A stretch of 10,496 nt of DNA, from positions 590-11,085 of the forward strand of contig DKPL01000047.1 of the NCBI GenBank assembly GCA_002471185.1, in the 5' to 3' direction. The notes below the pieces were generated by a model. The model made no database searches. It saw only the letters and a program-made list of their open reading frames with translations, and had not been told where the DNA came from. A program made the translations under genes and the position numbers. The DNA comes from Bacteroides sp. UBA7335 (GTDB taxonomy: Bacteria; Bacteroidota; Bacteroidia; Bacteroidales; Bacteroidaceae). Shown one piece after another: positions 1 through 6,548 of this stretch (position 1 is the first letter of the stretch; the number at the start of each line of letters is the position of its first letter).

Positions 1-14
1 TGTGTGTGTGTGTG
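1..14. repeat. TG dinucleotide microsatellite
   Basis: The window opens with seven TG units in a row and probably continues to the left. Such dinucleotide tracts are common in vertebrate, especially fish, introns and are unusual in Bacteroidales. It supports a eukaryotic nuclear origin for the left end. Confidence 0.8.
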
Positions 15-226
15 AATGAGAGGGAGCAAAAGAAGCCATGTGAGAAACCGTCCCTTCATACTTTCCAATTTTTCTCTTCTTACAGTGGATCCATGAAGCC
101 AACTAAACTTTAATCATAGATGTTGCTTCTCATTCTTGTACCATGCATAAATTCTTTGTTTCATCCTTGGCATGCATTTCACACCCCTATCGTCTTACAT
201 TATGTTTGTCTTCTCATCTTTTGTAG
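1..226 (+). other. 3' end of a vertebrate intron with splice acceptor
   Basis: This stretch has no BMP similarity. It ends in a pyrimidine-rich tract (about 206-224) followed by TAG at 224-226, a good splice acceptor. Cutting there leaves a phase-1 boundary: the first base of a Glu codon comes from the previous exon, and the new exon begins AG-TCT-ATG-GAG. From memory, human BMP2 has its last intron at the equivalent place (E|SLEEL), with the same phase. An apparent open frame starting at ATG 172 runs through this acceptor, but residues encoded before 226 look nothing like a BMP propeptide, so ATG 172 is not a real start. The retained intron shows that this is genomic DNA, not a cDNA or retrocopy. 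Confidence 0.75.
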
Positions 227-1101
227 AGTCTATGGAGGCCTTGGCCAGCTTGAAAGGCAAAACAACCCAGCAGTTCTACTTCAACCTCACTTCTATCCCT
301 GATGAGGAGCTCATCACCTCTGCAGAGCTACGTATCTACAGGGATCAGGTCATGGGAGCTGCAGCCCCTAACAACAGCTCCAGAAACAGCAGCACTGCTG
401 GTGGCTTCCATCGCATCAACATTTATGAGATATTCGGAGTTCCTGCCACTCACAGTGGGGAGCCTCTGGCACGTCTGCTGGACACTCGGCTAGTGCAGGA
501 CTCTTTAAGCCGCTGGGAGAGCTTTGATGTCAGCCCCGCTGTATCTCAGTGGACCTCCGGCAAAGGCCACAACCATGGCTTCATGGTGGAGGTACTTCAC
601 CCAGAGGAAGGGGAGATGGATGGGGAGCATGCCCAGAGACGTAGTAGGCATGTCAGGGTGAGCCGGTCCCTGCATCAGGACCAGGACTCATGGCCTCAGG
701 CTCGGCCCTTGCTGGTGACGTACGGCCATGATGGCCGTGGAGACTCAGTACTCCACACACGAGAAAAACGTCAGGCAGCACTCCGCAAACAACGCAGAAA
801 GCAACAGCACAAGGCAAGCTGCAAGAGGCATGCCCTCTATGTGGACTTCAGTGATGTGGGGTGGAACGAGTGGATAGTGGCACCCCCTGGTTACCATGCC
901 TTTTATTGCCATGGGGAATGTCCATTCCCCCTAGCAGACCACCTCAATTCTACCAATCATGCCATTGTGCAGACGCTGGTCAACTCAGTCAACTCAAACA
1001 TCCCCAGAGCTTGTTGTGTGCCCACTGACCTCAGCCCCATCTCCCTGCTCTACCTGGATGAATATGAGAAGGTCATCCTGAAAAACTACCAGGAAGCCTG
1101 A
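227..1101 (+). CDS. bmp2: Teleost BMP2-type growth factor, last coding exon, lacking its final nine codons
   Basis: Last coding exon of a bone morphogenetic protein: a secreted TGF-beta superfamily dimer that signals through BMP receptors to SMAD1/5/8 in embryonic patterning. The first part (to 771) is TGF-beta propeptide, with recognisable FNLTSIP, TSAELRIYRDQV, RINIYEI, RLLDTRLV and RPLLVTYGHDGRG segments. A furin site REKR (760-771) precedes the mature domain, which starts QAALRKQRR; REKRQA is typical of BMP2 and unlike BMP4. The mature domain contains LYVDFSDVGWNEWIV, the N-glycosylation site NST, and five of the seven conserved cysteines. Similarity stops at NYQE (1095). The expected ending is about MVVEGCGCR and a stop, but the sequence reads Ala and TGA (1096-1101). 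The two last cysteines of the cystine knot are therefore missing and no active ligand could be made. The true exon end is not in this window. Teleost bmp2b or bmp2a fit best; bmp4 or bmp16 are less likely. Confidence 0.85.
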
Positions 1102-1380
1102 AGAAGAAGTTAATATCAAAAAAAACAATGTAGAGAACGTGACATCTAGGAACACGCTAACCAAATTATCATCAAGTAAATGGCAAGCCTTTGAGTAGTA
1201 CTTTATAAAGTATGCATAGCAATTGATGCCTTGAATATTACCCAGAGAAAGATTGCTGAATGCACCAATTCCCCCTTCTCTCTTTCATATCAATCAAAAT
1301 ATACTGTTTTACTTTCTGTTCTAATACGGTATACTGCCTGGTGTATAGGAATTGCCATGCATGATCACTATGCGTTTCAG

Positions 1381-1449
1381 TAGTTTCAAAGGTTTGAAAC
1401 TAAAGTTCCACTATATCGCGACTATAGTTCCAAAGGTTTGGAACTATAG
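1381..1449. repeat. Two related hairpin repeats with a compensatory base pair
   Basis: Unit 1 has arms TAGTTTCAAA (1381-1390) and TTTGAAACTA (1393-1402) around GG. Unit 2 has 13-base arms CTATAGTTCCAAA (1422-1434) and TTTGGAACTATAG (1437-1449), again around GG. Both are perfect inverted repeats. The shared 22-base cores start 44 bases apart and differ at two positions only, position 6 (T or C) and position 17 (A or G), which pair with each other, so pairing is kept. A half copy, AGTTCCA, lies between them (1404-1410). Neither is followed by a T tract, so they are not ordinary terminators. I recall similar AGTTTCAAA/AGTTCCAAA motifs between genes in Bacteroides genomes, but that is memory, not a search. 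Confidence 0.7.
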
Positions 1450-1659
1450 CATCTATAAATGCAGTTCGGCTTATTGAGCAAACTACACTATTGCCTAATC
1501 GAAGAATCACAAACTTATTTGTTGGAGAATTAACCAATGGAGATTAGAGAATCGCTTCTCGCCTATTTAGATTAAGAGGAATTTATGTAAGAAGCCGCCC
1601 CAAAAAAAAGATTTCGGTATGCCCCACCTTCATGAATAAATTACGAGACTTATGGGCAT

Positions 1660-1687
1660 AAAAAAAGGCTATCTATCCCAGACAGCC
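1660..1687 (-). terminator. Intrinsic terminator of the minus-strand small RNA
   Basis: On the minus strand the stem GGCTGTCT (1687-1680) pairs with AGATAGCC (1674-1667), with one G-U pair and a 5-base loop, followed at once by seven T (1666-1660). It is a compact rho-independent terminator pointing left. Confidence 0.75.
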
Positions 1688-1728
1688 AATCTTTTTGTTA
1701 ACCTTAAATCTAATACTATGAAAAACAC
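1660..1728 (-). ncRNA. Probable small RNA of about 70 nt with own promoter and terminator
   Basis: Read on the minus strand, a full Bacteroidota promoter (1763-1733) is followed about 45 bases downstream by an intrinsic terminator (1687-1660). No reading frame of useful size lies between, so the product should be an RNA of about 65-75 nt. The terminator stem shows which strand is used: on the minus strand the one non-Watson-Crick position is a G-U pair, while on the plus strand it would be an A-C mismatch, and only the minus strand gives the T tract. The layout (promoter at one end, terminator at the other, Bacteroidales only) matches the published description of the Bacteroidales-1 RNA motif, but I cannot confirm the family by eye. 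The start is estimated from the -7 element. Confidence 0.6.
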
Positions 1729-1732
1729 ATTG

Positions 1733-1763
1733 CAAAGGTACGACTTTTCAGCATCTCTCCAAA
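1733..1763 (-). promoter_or_regulatory. Bacteroidota-type promoter of the minus-strand small RNA
   Basis: On the minus strand there is a -33 element TTTG (1763-1760), a 19-base spacer, and a -7 element TACCTTTG (1740-1733) that fits TAnnTTTG exactly. Both boxes and the spacing match the consensus used by the Bacteroidota primary sigma factor. Transcription should start near 1729-1725 and run left. Confidence 0.7.
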
Positions 1764-1895
1764 TTTAGCCTCTAAATATCAGTAAAATACAATACTATTT
1801 AACGCGATTATAGCGCTATTAACAATATTAAGTGTAAAAGAAACATTCATTAGCAATTATGTCGCCAATAAAAAGCAGATTCTAATATTTTTCTA

Positions 1896-1903
1896 TACAT
1901 TTG
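1896..1903 (+). promoter_or_regulatory. -7 promoter element for metY
   Basis: TACATTTG fits the Bacteroidota -7 consensus TAnnTTTG, 49 bases before the metY start codon. No TTTG is present at the expected -33 place (about 1873-1876), so the upstream box is weak or an activator helps. The resulting leader would be about 40-45 nt. Confidence 0.55.
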
Positions 1904-1952
1904 CGCCTATTAAAAATTAAGAAGGCATTAATAATAGCAATTCTATATCAAT

Positions 1953-3233
1953 ATGGCAAAAGAATTTAAACCCGAAACACTCTGTGTACAAGCCGGATGG
2001 AAACCTAAAAAAGGAGACCCACGCGTATTACCGATTTATCAGAGTACAACTTTCAAATATGACACAAGCGAGCAGATGGCCCGGCTGTTTGATTTAGAAG
2101 ATAGTGGTTACTTCTATACTCGTTTACAAAACCCAACGAATGATGCAGTAGCAGCAAAAATTGCAGCATTAGAGGGTGGCGTTGCAGCGATGTTAACGTC
2201 AAGCGGTCAAGCTGCCAATTTTTACGCAATATTCAATATCTGTCAAGCTGGCGATCATTTTGTTTGTTCTTCGGCCATTTATGGCGGCACATTCAATCTA
2301 TTTGCTGTCACAATGAAAAAACTAGGTATTGAAGTGACATTTGTAAACCCCGATGCTTCGGTTGAAGATATTAGCGATGCATTCCGCTCAAACACTAAAT
2401 GCTTGTTTGGGGAAACCATCTCAAACCCATCATTAGAGGTACTAGATATTGAGAAGTTTGCACAAATAGCTCACAAGCATGGCGTACCATTAATTATAGA
2501 CAATACCTTTCCTACCCCCATCAACTGTCGCCCTTTCGAATGGGGAGCAGACATCGTGGTTCACTCAACCACAAAATATATGGATGGACATGCCACTTGC
2601 GTAGGCGGATGCATTGTAGATAGTGGGAACTTCGACTGGGATAAATATGCTGATAAGTTTCCTGGACTATGCACACCAGACGAATCTTACCATGGACTAA
2701 CTTACACTACCTCGTTTGGGAAGATGGCTTATATTACCAAAGCTACTGCACAGTTAATGCGCGACTTAGGTAGTATACCAAGTCCACAAAACTCTTTCCT
2801 ACTTAATATCGGACTTGAGACTCTGCATTTGCGCATGGCTCAACACTGCCGCAATGCACAGAAGGTAGCAGAATATCTTCAATCGAGCGAAAAGGTTGCT
2901 TGGGTGAATTATTGCGGCCTACCAGAGAATAAGTATTACCCATTGGCACAAAAGTACTTACCCAACGGATCATGTGGTGTTATATCATTCGGATTAAAAG
3001 GAGGTAGAGATACTTCTATTAAGTTTATGGATTCACTCGAACTAGTTGCCATTGTGACACACGTAGCCGATGCACGAACCTGCGTTCTTCACCCGGCTAG
3101 CCACACACACCGCCAATTGACTGATGAGCAACTTATCGAGGCAGGTGTCCGCCCTGATTTAATTCGCCTTTCGGTAGGGATTGAAAACGCTGATGACATC
3201 ATAGCAGACATTGAGCAAGCACTAAATAAATAA
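1953..3233 (+). CDS. metY: O-acetylhomoserine sulfhydrylase (Cys/Met metabolism PLP enzyme)
   Basis: A 426-residue cytoplasmic PLP enzyme of the Cys/Met metabolism family. The long form with this motif set joins O-acetyl-L-homoserine to sulfide (or methanethiol), giving homocysteine (or methionine) and acetate. Visible landmarks are the YTR motif (Y55, R57) that reaches the PLP phosphate of the partner subunit, the SSGQAA phosphate loop (83-88), D183 in IIDNTF that contacts the pyridine nitrogen, the PLP lysine K208 in HSTTKYMDGH, and R406 in RLSVGIE that binds the substrate carboxylate. The length is normal for O-acetylhomoserine aminocarboxypropyltransferase and longer than cystathionine synthases (about 380-400). 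ATG 1953 fits the conserved N-terminus (KPETLCVQAGW). It has a probable promoter 49 bases upstream. No terminator T tract follows, so read-through into the next gene is possible. Cystathionine gamma-synthase activity is a less likely alternative. Confidence 0.92.
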   Translation: MAKEFKPETLCVQAGWKPKKGDPRVLPIYQSTTFKYDTSEQMARLFDLEDSGYFYTRLQNPTNDAVAAKIAALEGGVAAMLTSSGQAANFYAIFNICQAGDHFVCSSAIYGGTFNLFAVTMKKLGIEVTFVNPDASVEDISDAFRSNTKCLFGETISNPSLEVLDIEKFAQIAHKHGVPLIIDNTFPTPINCRPFEWGADIVVHSTTKYMDGHATCVGGCIVDSGNFDWDKYADKFPGLCTPDESYHGLTYTTSFGKMAYITKATAQLMRDLGSIPSPQNSFLLNIGLETLHLRMAQHCRNAQKVAEYLQSSEKVAWVNYCGLPENKYYPLAQKYLPNGSCGVISFGLKGGRDTSIKFMDSLELVAIVTHVADARTCVLHPASHTHRQLTDEQLIEAGVRPDLIRLSVGIENADDIIADIEQALNK

Positions 3234-3320
3234 AACCGATAGGTTGAGAAATTGACAAACAAACCGACTCATTAATCTGTTAAATAGTCAATAAAACATT
3301 CACTTGAAAAAATTCAAAAT

Positions 3321-3812
3321 ATGAAAAGATTTAAATGGGGTGTTTTGTTGACTATTTTTCTATTAGCAACAACACCCGTATTAGCCGGCTATGCTCCTGC
3401 CAATGTGCAGTCAGCTTTGCAGAAATTGTATCCTAAAGTAAATATGGCAGATGTAGCTTGGTCTCAAGACCAAGGATACTATCTTGCCAACTTCAATTAC
3501 AATCAACTCAATGTAAGAGCATTTTTCAATAATCAAGGTCAATGCATGATGGCTCAAACCGATTTGGGAACTTTAGATGATGTGCCATCGGCCGTTTACA
3601 ACTCGTTTACGATGAGTGATTTCGCCTCGTACACCGTAAGAGATGTAACCCTTGTTGACTTTCCTAAATGGCAACCAATGTATGTGATACTGGTAGGGCA
3701 GCCCAACTTAGAGGGCGCAGTTCAACTATTCTACAATCCATACGGTCAATTACTACGTCAGCGTAGCACTGTTGGCATCGATGACATATTAGGTCCGGCA
3801 ACATTTTTATAA
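3321..3812 (+). CDS. Secreted PepSY-like (beta-lactamase-inhibitor-like fold) protein
   Basis: A 163-residue exported protein of unknown role. Residues 1-22 are a signal peptide: a KRFK basic start, a hydrophobic core, and a VLA|GY cleavage site; there is no lipobox cysteine, so it should be periplasmic or secreted. The rest resembles the PepSY-like BLIP-type repeats of Bacteroidetes: a helix ending in LYPKV, then W47, the GYYLANF strand (52-58), an AFFNNQGQCMMAQTDL strand pair, DDVPSAVYNSF helix, and a second set ending in YVILVG and VQLFYNPYGQLLRQ. In that family these two halves repeat the same helix-strand unit. It lies 87 bases after metY with no clear promoter, so it may be transcribed with metY, but nothing links it to sulfur metabolism. 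The family name is by pattern recognition only. Confidence 0.7.
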   Translation: MKRFKWGVLLTIFLLATTPVLAGYAPANVQSALQKLYPKVNMADVAWSQDQGYYLANFNYNQLNVRAFFNNQGQCMMAQTDLGTLDDVPSAVYNSFTMSDFASYTVRDVTLVDFPKWQPMYVILVGQPNLEGAVQLFYNPYGQLLRQRSTVGIDDILGPATFL

Positions 3813-3868
3813 CTCATCGTTTCACTGAGGCAGAAATATAAAATAAAGTAAGCCATAGTTTTAGCAAA

Positions 3869-3906
3869 TTGTCTTGATACATCTTATTAAGTTTGTGTCA
3901 AGACAA
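3869..3906 (+). repeat. Long inverted repeat after the PepSY-like gene
   Basis: The arms TTGTCTTGATAC (3869-3880) and GTGTCAAGACAA (3895-3906) pair over 12 positions with one U-G pair in a plus-strand RNA, around a 14-base loop. No T tract follows (CTGCATTTATGGG), so it is not a standard intrinsic terminator. It could end or protect the transcript from the PepSY-like gene, or be a protein binding site. It is the only candidate terminator in the 254-base gap before maeB. Confidence 0.55.
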
Positions 3907-3993
3907 CTGCATTTATGGGTCAACGGCTTTAATCATCTACTAGCCCTATAATAACATCCAAACCATTTAGTTACTAATCAAAAATAAAAAGGC

Positions 3994-4027
3994 TTTTATT
4001 TCTACAATATAACATTTTATTTCTACA
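3994..4027 (+). repeat. 13-base direct repeat at a 21-base period over the maeB promoter
   Basis: TTTTATTTCTACA occurs at 3994-4006 and again at 4015-4027, identical, with 21 bases (two helical turns) from start to start. The second copy ends inside the -7 element of maeB. The spacing would place two binding sites on the same face of the DNA, so this could be a regulator site or a duplicated promoter segment. Confidence 0.6.
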
Positions 4028-4031
4028 TTTG
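4024..4031 (+). promoter_or_regulatory. -7 promoter element for maeB
   Basis: TACATTTG matches TAnnTTTG, 43 bases before the maeB ATG. It is identical to the metY -7 element and, as there, no TTTG is found at -33 (about 4001-4004). The upstream place is occupied by the direct repeat instead. Confidence 0.55.
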
Positions 4032-4066
4032 TGAACATATGATAACCAAAACAATACTAATTTATC

Positions 4067-6355
4067 ATGGCTAAAGTTACAAAAGAGGCCGCTTTACTTT
4101 ATCATTCAGAAGGAAAGCCTGGCAAAATAGAGGTAGTTCCTACCAAACCATATAGTACTCAATTCGATTTATCATTAGCATATTCGCCTGGAGTAGCCGA
4201 ACCGTGTCTTGAAATAGAAAAGCATCCTGAAGATGCCTATAAATATACAGCTAAAGGAAACCTTGTAGCAGTTATTTCGAACGGAACAGCAGTGCTGGGC
4301 TTAGGCGATATAGGTGCCTTGGCCGGAAAGCCTGTAATGGAAGGCAAAGGATTACTTTTCAAGATTTATGCAGGAATTGATGTGTTTGATATCGAGCTAG
4401 ATGAAAAAGATCCTGAAAAGTTTATTGAAGCAGTAAAGGCTATCGCACCAACGTTTGGAGGTATCAATTTAGAAGATATCAAAGCGCCTGAATGTTTCGA
4501 AATCGAAGAGCGTTTGAAAGCCGAATTGGATATTCCGGTAATGCATGATGACCAACACGGCACAGCTATTATCTCAAGTGCCGGATTGTTAAACGCACTC
4601 GAGGTAGCTGGCAAGAACATTAAAGATGTAAAAATTGTAGTTAATGGTGCAGGAGCCTCTGCAGTATCGTGCACAAAACTATATATTTCGTTGGGAGCAC
4701 AATTAAAGAATATTGTGATGCTCGATAGCAAAGGAGTTATCAGTAAAGATCGCACCGATTTGAACGCCCAAAAACAATATTTTGCTACCGATAGAACTGA
4801 TATACACACTCTAGCTGAAGCCATTAAAGGAGCTGACGTATTTCTAGGATTATCCAAAGGTAACGTATTAACCCAAGATATGGTAAGAAGTATGGCCAAA
4901 GATCCAATTGTTTTTGCACTGGCCAATCCAACCCCTGAAATATCTTATGAAGATGCAATGTCTGCACGTCCTGATGTATTAATGGCTACAGGTAGATCTG
5001 ATTATCCAAATCAAATTAATAACGTTATTGGCTTCCCATACATTTTCCGTGGCGCACTTGATACACATGCTACCGCCATTAACGAAGAGATGAAGTTAGC
5101 GGCAGCACATGCCATTGCCGACTTGGCCAAACAACCCGTTCCTGATGTAGTAAATACCGCATATCAAGTGAATAACTTCACATTCGGACGTGAATATTTT
5201 ATTCCTAAACCTGTAGACCCACGTTTAATAACTGTAGTCTCGTGTGCAGTGGCTAAAGCTGCCATGGATAGTGGAGTAGCTCAAAAGCCAATCACAGATT
5301 GGGAAAGCTATAAAGTACACTTGCGCGAATTGATGGGTTATGAATCAAAACTAGCACGCCAATTACACGATACTGCTCGCGTATGTCCACAACGAGTTGT
5401 TTTTGCAGAAGGCACACATCCTAACATGCTTAAAGCAGCAGTTGAAGCAAAGTCCGAAGGTATCTGCCACCCAATACTCCTTGGCAATGACGAAACAATA
5501 ACCCGTATGGCTCACGAGCTTGAACTTAGTCTTGAAGGAATTGAAATTGTAAATATGCGTCACCCAAGCGAAGCACCTCGACGTGAGCGCTATGCACACA
5601 TACTGACCACTAAACGCTCACGAGAAGGTTTCACCTTCGAAGAAGCTAATGATAAAATGTTTGAGCGCAACTATTTTGGTATGATGATGGTAGAGACAGG
5701 AGAAGCTGATGCATTTATCACCGGATTATATACCAAATATAGCAATACAATCAAAGTAGCCAAAGAGGTTATTGGAATACGCGAAGGTTTCAAACACTTT
5801 GGAACCATGCATATTCTAAATTCTAAAAAAGGAACCTACTTCTTAGCAGATACACTGATTAATCGCCACCCTAGCACTGAAACATTAATTGATATTGCAC
5901 GCCACGCAGACAATACGGTACGTTTCTTTAATCATACTCCAATCATGGCTATGATTAGTTATTCAAACTTTGGTGCAGATAAAGAAGGAAGTCCGGCCAA
6001 GGTACATCAAGCGATTGAGTTTATGCAAAATGAGTATCCCGATTTAGCAATTGATGGAGAAATGCAGGTTAACTTTGCCATGAATAAACAGTTGCGTGAT
6101 GCCAAATATCCATTTACTCGTTTAAAAGGAAAGGATGTAAACACATTAATATTTCCTAATCTTAGTTCGGCTAATACCTGCTATCAGTTATTGCAAGCCA
6201 TGGATCCTGACACAGAGTTCATTGGACCAATACAAATGGGGTTGAATAAACCAATTCACTTTACCGATTTCGAAAGTTCGGTTCGTGACATTGTAAACAT
6301 AACAGCTGTAGCCGTTATCGATGCTATAGTAGAAAAGAAAAAATGCAACCAATGA
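4067..6355 (+). CDS. maeB: NADP-dependent malic enzyme with C-terminal phosphotransacetylase-like domain
   Basis: A 762-residue cytoplasmic enzyme that decarboxylates malate to pyruvate and CO2, normally with NADP+. The malic enzyme part covers about 1-425: AYSPGVAEPC with catalytic Y39, VMEGKGLLFK with K94, metal ligands E136/D137 (NLEDI) and DDQHGTA (160s), the dinucleotide fold NGAGASA (193-199), and ALANPTPE. The second part (about 430-762) resembles phosphate acetyltransferase: RVVFAEGTHPNMLKAA, GEADAFITGLY, and FPNLSSANTCYQLLQ near the end. In MaeB proteins this domain is known to be regulatory (acetyl-CoA sensing in E. coli) and has no proven acetyltransferase activity. The length is the usual one for MaeB (about 760). 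It has its own likely promoter, and its stop codon overlaps the start of the next small gene. Confidence 0.93.
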   Translation: MAKVTKEAALLYHSEGKPGKIEVVPTKPYSTQFDLSLAYSPGVAEPCLEIEKHPEDAYKYTAKGNLVAVISNGTAVLGLGDIGALAGKPVMEGKGLLFKIYAGIDVFDIELDEKDPEKFIEAVKAIAPTFGGINLEDIKAPECFEIEERLKAELDIPVMHDDQHGTAIISSAGLLNALEVAGKNIKDVKIVVNGAGASAVSCTKLYISLGAQLKNIVMLDSKGVISKDRTDLNAQKQYFATDRTDIHTLAEAIKGADVFLGLSKGNVLTQDMVRSMAKDPIVFALANPTPEISYEDAMSARPDVLMATGRSDYPNQINNVIGFPYIFRGALDTHATAINEEMKLAAAHAIADLAKQPVPDVVNTAYQVNNFTFGREYFIPKPVDPRLITVVSCAVAKAAMDSGVAQKPITDWESYKVHLRELMGYESKLARQLHDTARVCPQRVVFAEGTHPNMLKAAVEAKSEGICHPILLGNDETITRMAHELELSLEGIEIVNMRHPSEAPRRERYAHILTTKRSREGFTFEEANDKMFERNYFGMMMVETGEADAFITGLYTKYSNTIKVAKEVIGIREGFKHFGTMHILNSKKGTYFLADTLINRHPSTETLIDIARHADNTVRFFNHTPIMAMISYSNFGADKEGSPAKVHQAIEFMQNEYPDLAIDGEMQVNFAMNKQLRDAKYPFTRLKGKDVNTLIFPNLSSANTCYQLLQAMDPDTEFIGPIQMGLNKPIHFTDFESSVRDIVNITAVAVIDAIVEKKKCNQ

Positions 6356-6528
6356 AAAAACCGTTATCAAAATCACAAATAGTTTGCATTACTCTTCTTT
6401 GGGCAGCACTTTGCTACTTTGTCTTAGTACATGCCAAACGAATTGACGGCCCAACCCTATCAATGCTTATCATTTCGGGAGGATTGGTATTTATTCCTGT
6501 TATTAAGTCGCTTAAGAAGAATAAATAA
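6352..6528 (+). CDS. Small two-helix membrane protein overlapping the end of maeB
   Basis: A 58-residue protein of unknown function. After a basic start (MKKPLSKSQ) it has a hydrophobic helix at about 10-26 and a second at about 35-51, ending in KSLKKNK, so both ends are basic and probably cytoplasmic with a short RIDG loop outside. The chosen ATG overlaps the maeB stop as ATGA, which suggests translational coupling. An in-frame ATG nine bases earlier (6343, preceded by an A-rich tract) is an alternative giving 61 residues. A strong terminator follows, so it closes the maeB operon. It is too short for a family assignment. The clean helix pattern, coupling and terminator placement argue that it is real. 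Confidence 0.65.
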   Translation: MKKPLSKSQIVCITLLWAALCYFVLVHAKRIDGPTLSMLIISGGLVFIPVIKSLKKNK

Positions 6529-6548
6529 TATCTATTTTACACATAATC

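Larger units (their letters stand above)
1102..1952. other. Non-coding stretch across the eukaryote/bacterium join
   Basis: No convincing protein gene lies here. From 1096 to 1380 the origin is unclear: there is no BMP coding similarity, no clear Bacteroides gene, and the frames are short and broken on both strands. From 1381 the sequence is bacterial in style: two related hairpins (1381-1449), a stretch of short open frames (1450-1600) with nothing recognisable, a minus-strand small RNA with promoter and terminator (1660-1763), and an AT-rich leader with a 10-base palindrome ATAGCGCTAT (1810-1819) and the metY promoter. The join between the two genomes must fall between 1096 and about 1380. 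Confidence 0.7.

Noticed and set aside
172..226. ATG at 172 as the start of the BMP protein
   Set aside because: The residues before 226 have no BMP similarity and cross a clear splice acceptor; they are intron sequence read in frame by chance.
227..1095. Functional horizontal transfer of a BMP gene into a bacterium
   Set aside because: The segment has no bacterial promoter or start codon, keeps an intron border and lacks the last nine codons; nothing suggests that it could be expressed.
1459..1575. Two tiny frames (ATG 1459, 24 codons; ATG 1537, 12 codons) in the non-coding stretch
   Set aside because: Very short, no recognisable product, no promoter consensus close upstream, and no sign of conservation visible from one sequence.
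1618..1660. TATGCCC / GGGCATA inverted repeat (7 pairs, 29-base loop)
   Set aside because: A short stem with a large loop in AT-rich DNA; it overlaps the end of the terminator run and can arise by chance.
1904..1952. SAM riboswitch upstream of metY
   Set aside because: The leader after the -7 element is only about 45 bases, and I see no SAM-I or SAM-II core; only a weak 4-base GCCT/AGGC pairing.
4366..4926. Long open frame antisense to maeB
   Set aside because: It lies wholly inside the well-supported maeB gene and encodes a low-complexity Ser/Ile/Phe-rich product typical of a shadow frame.
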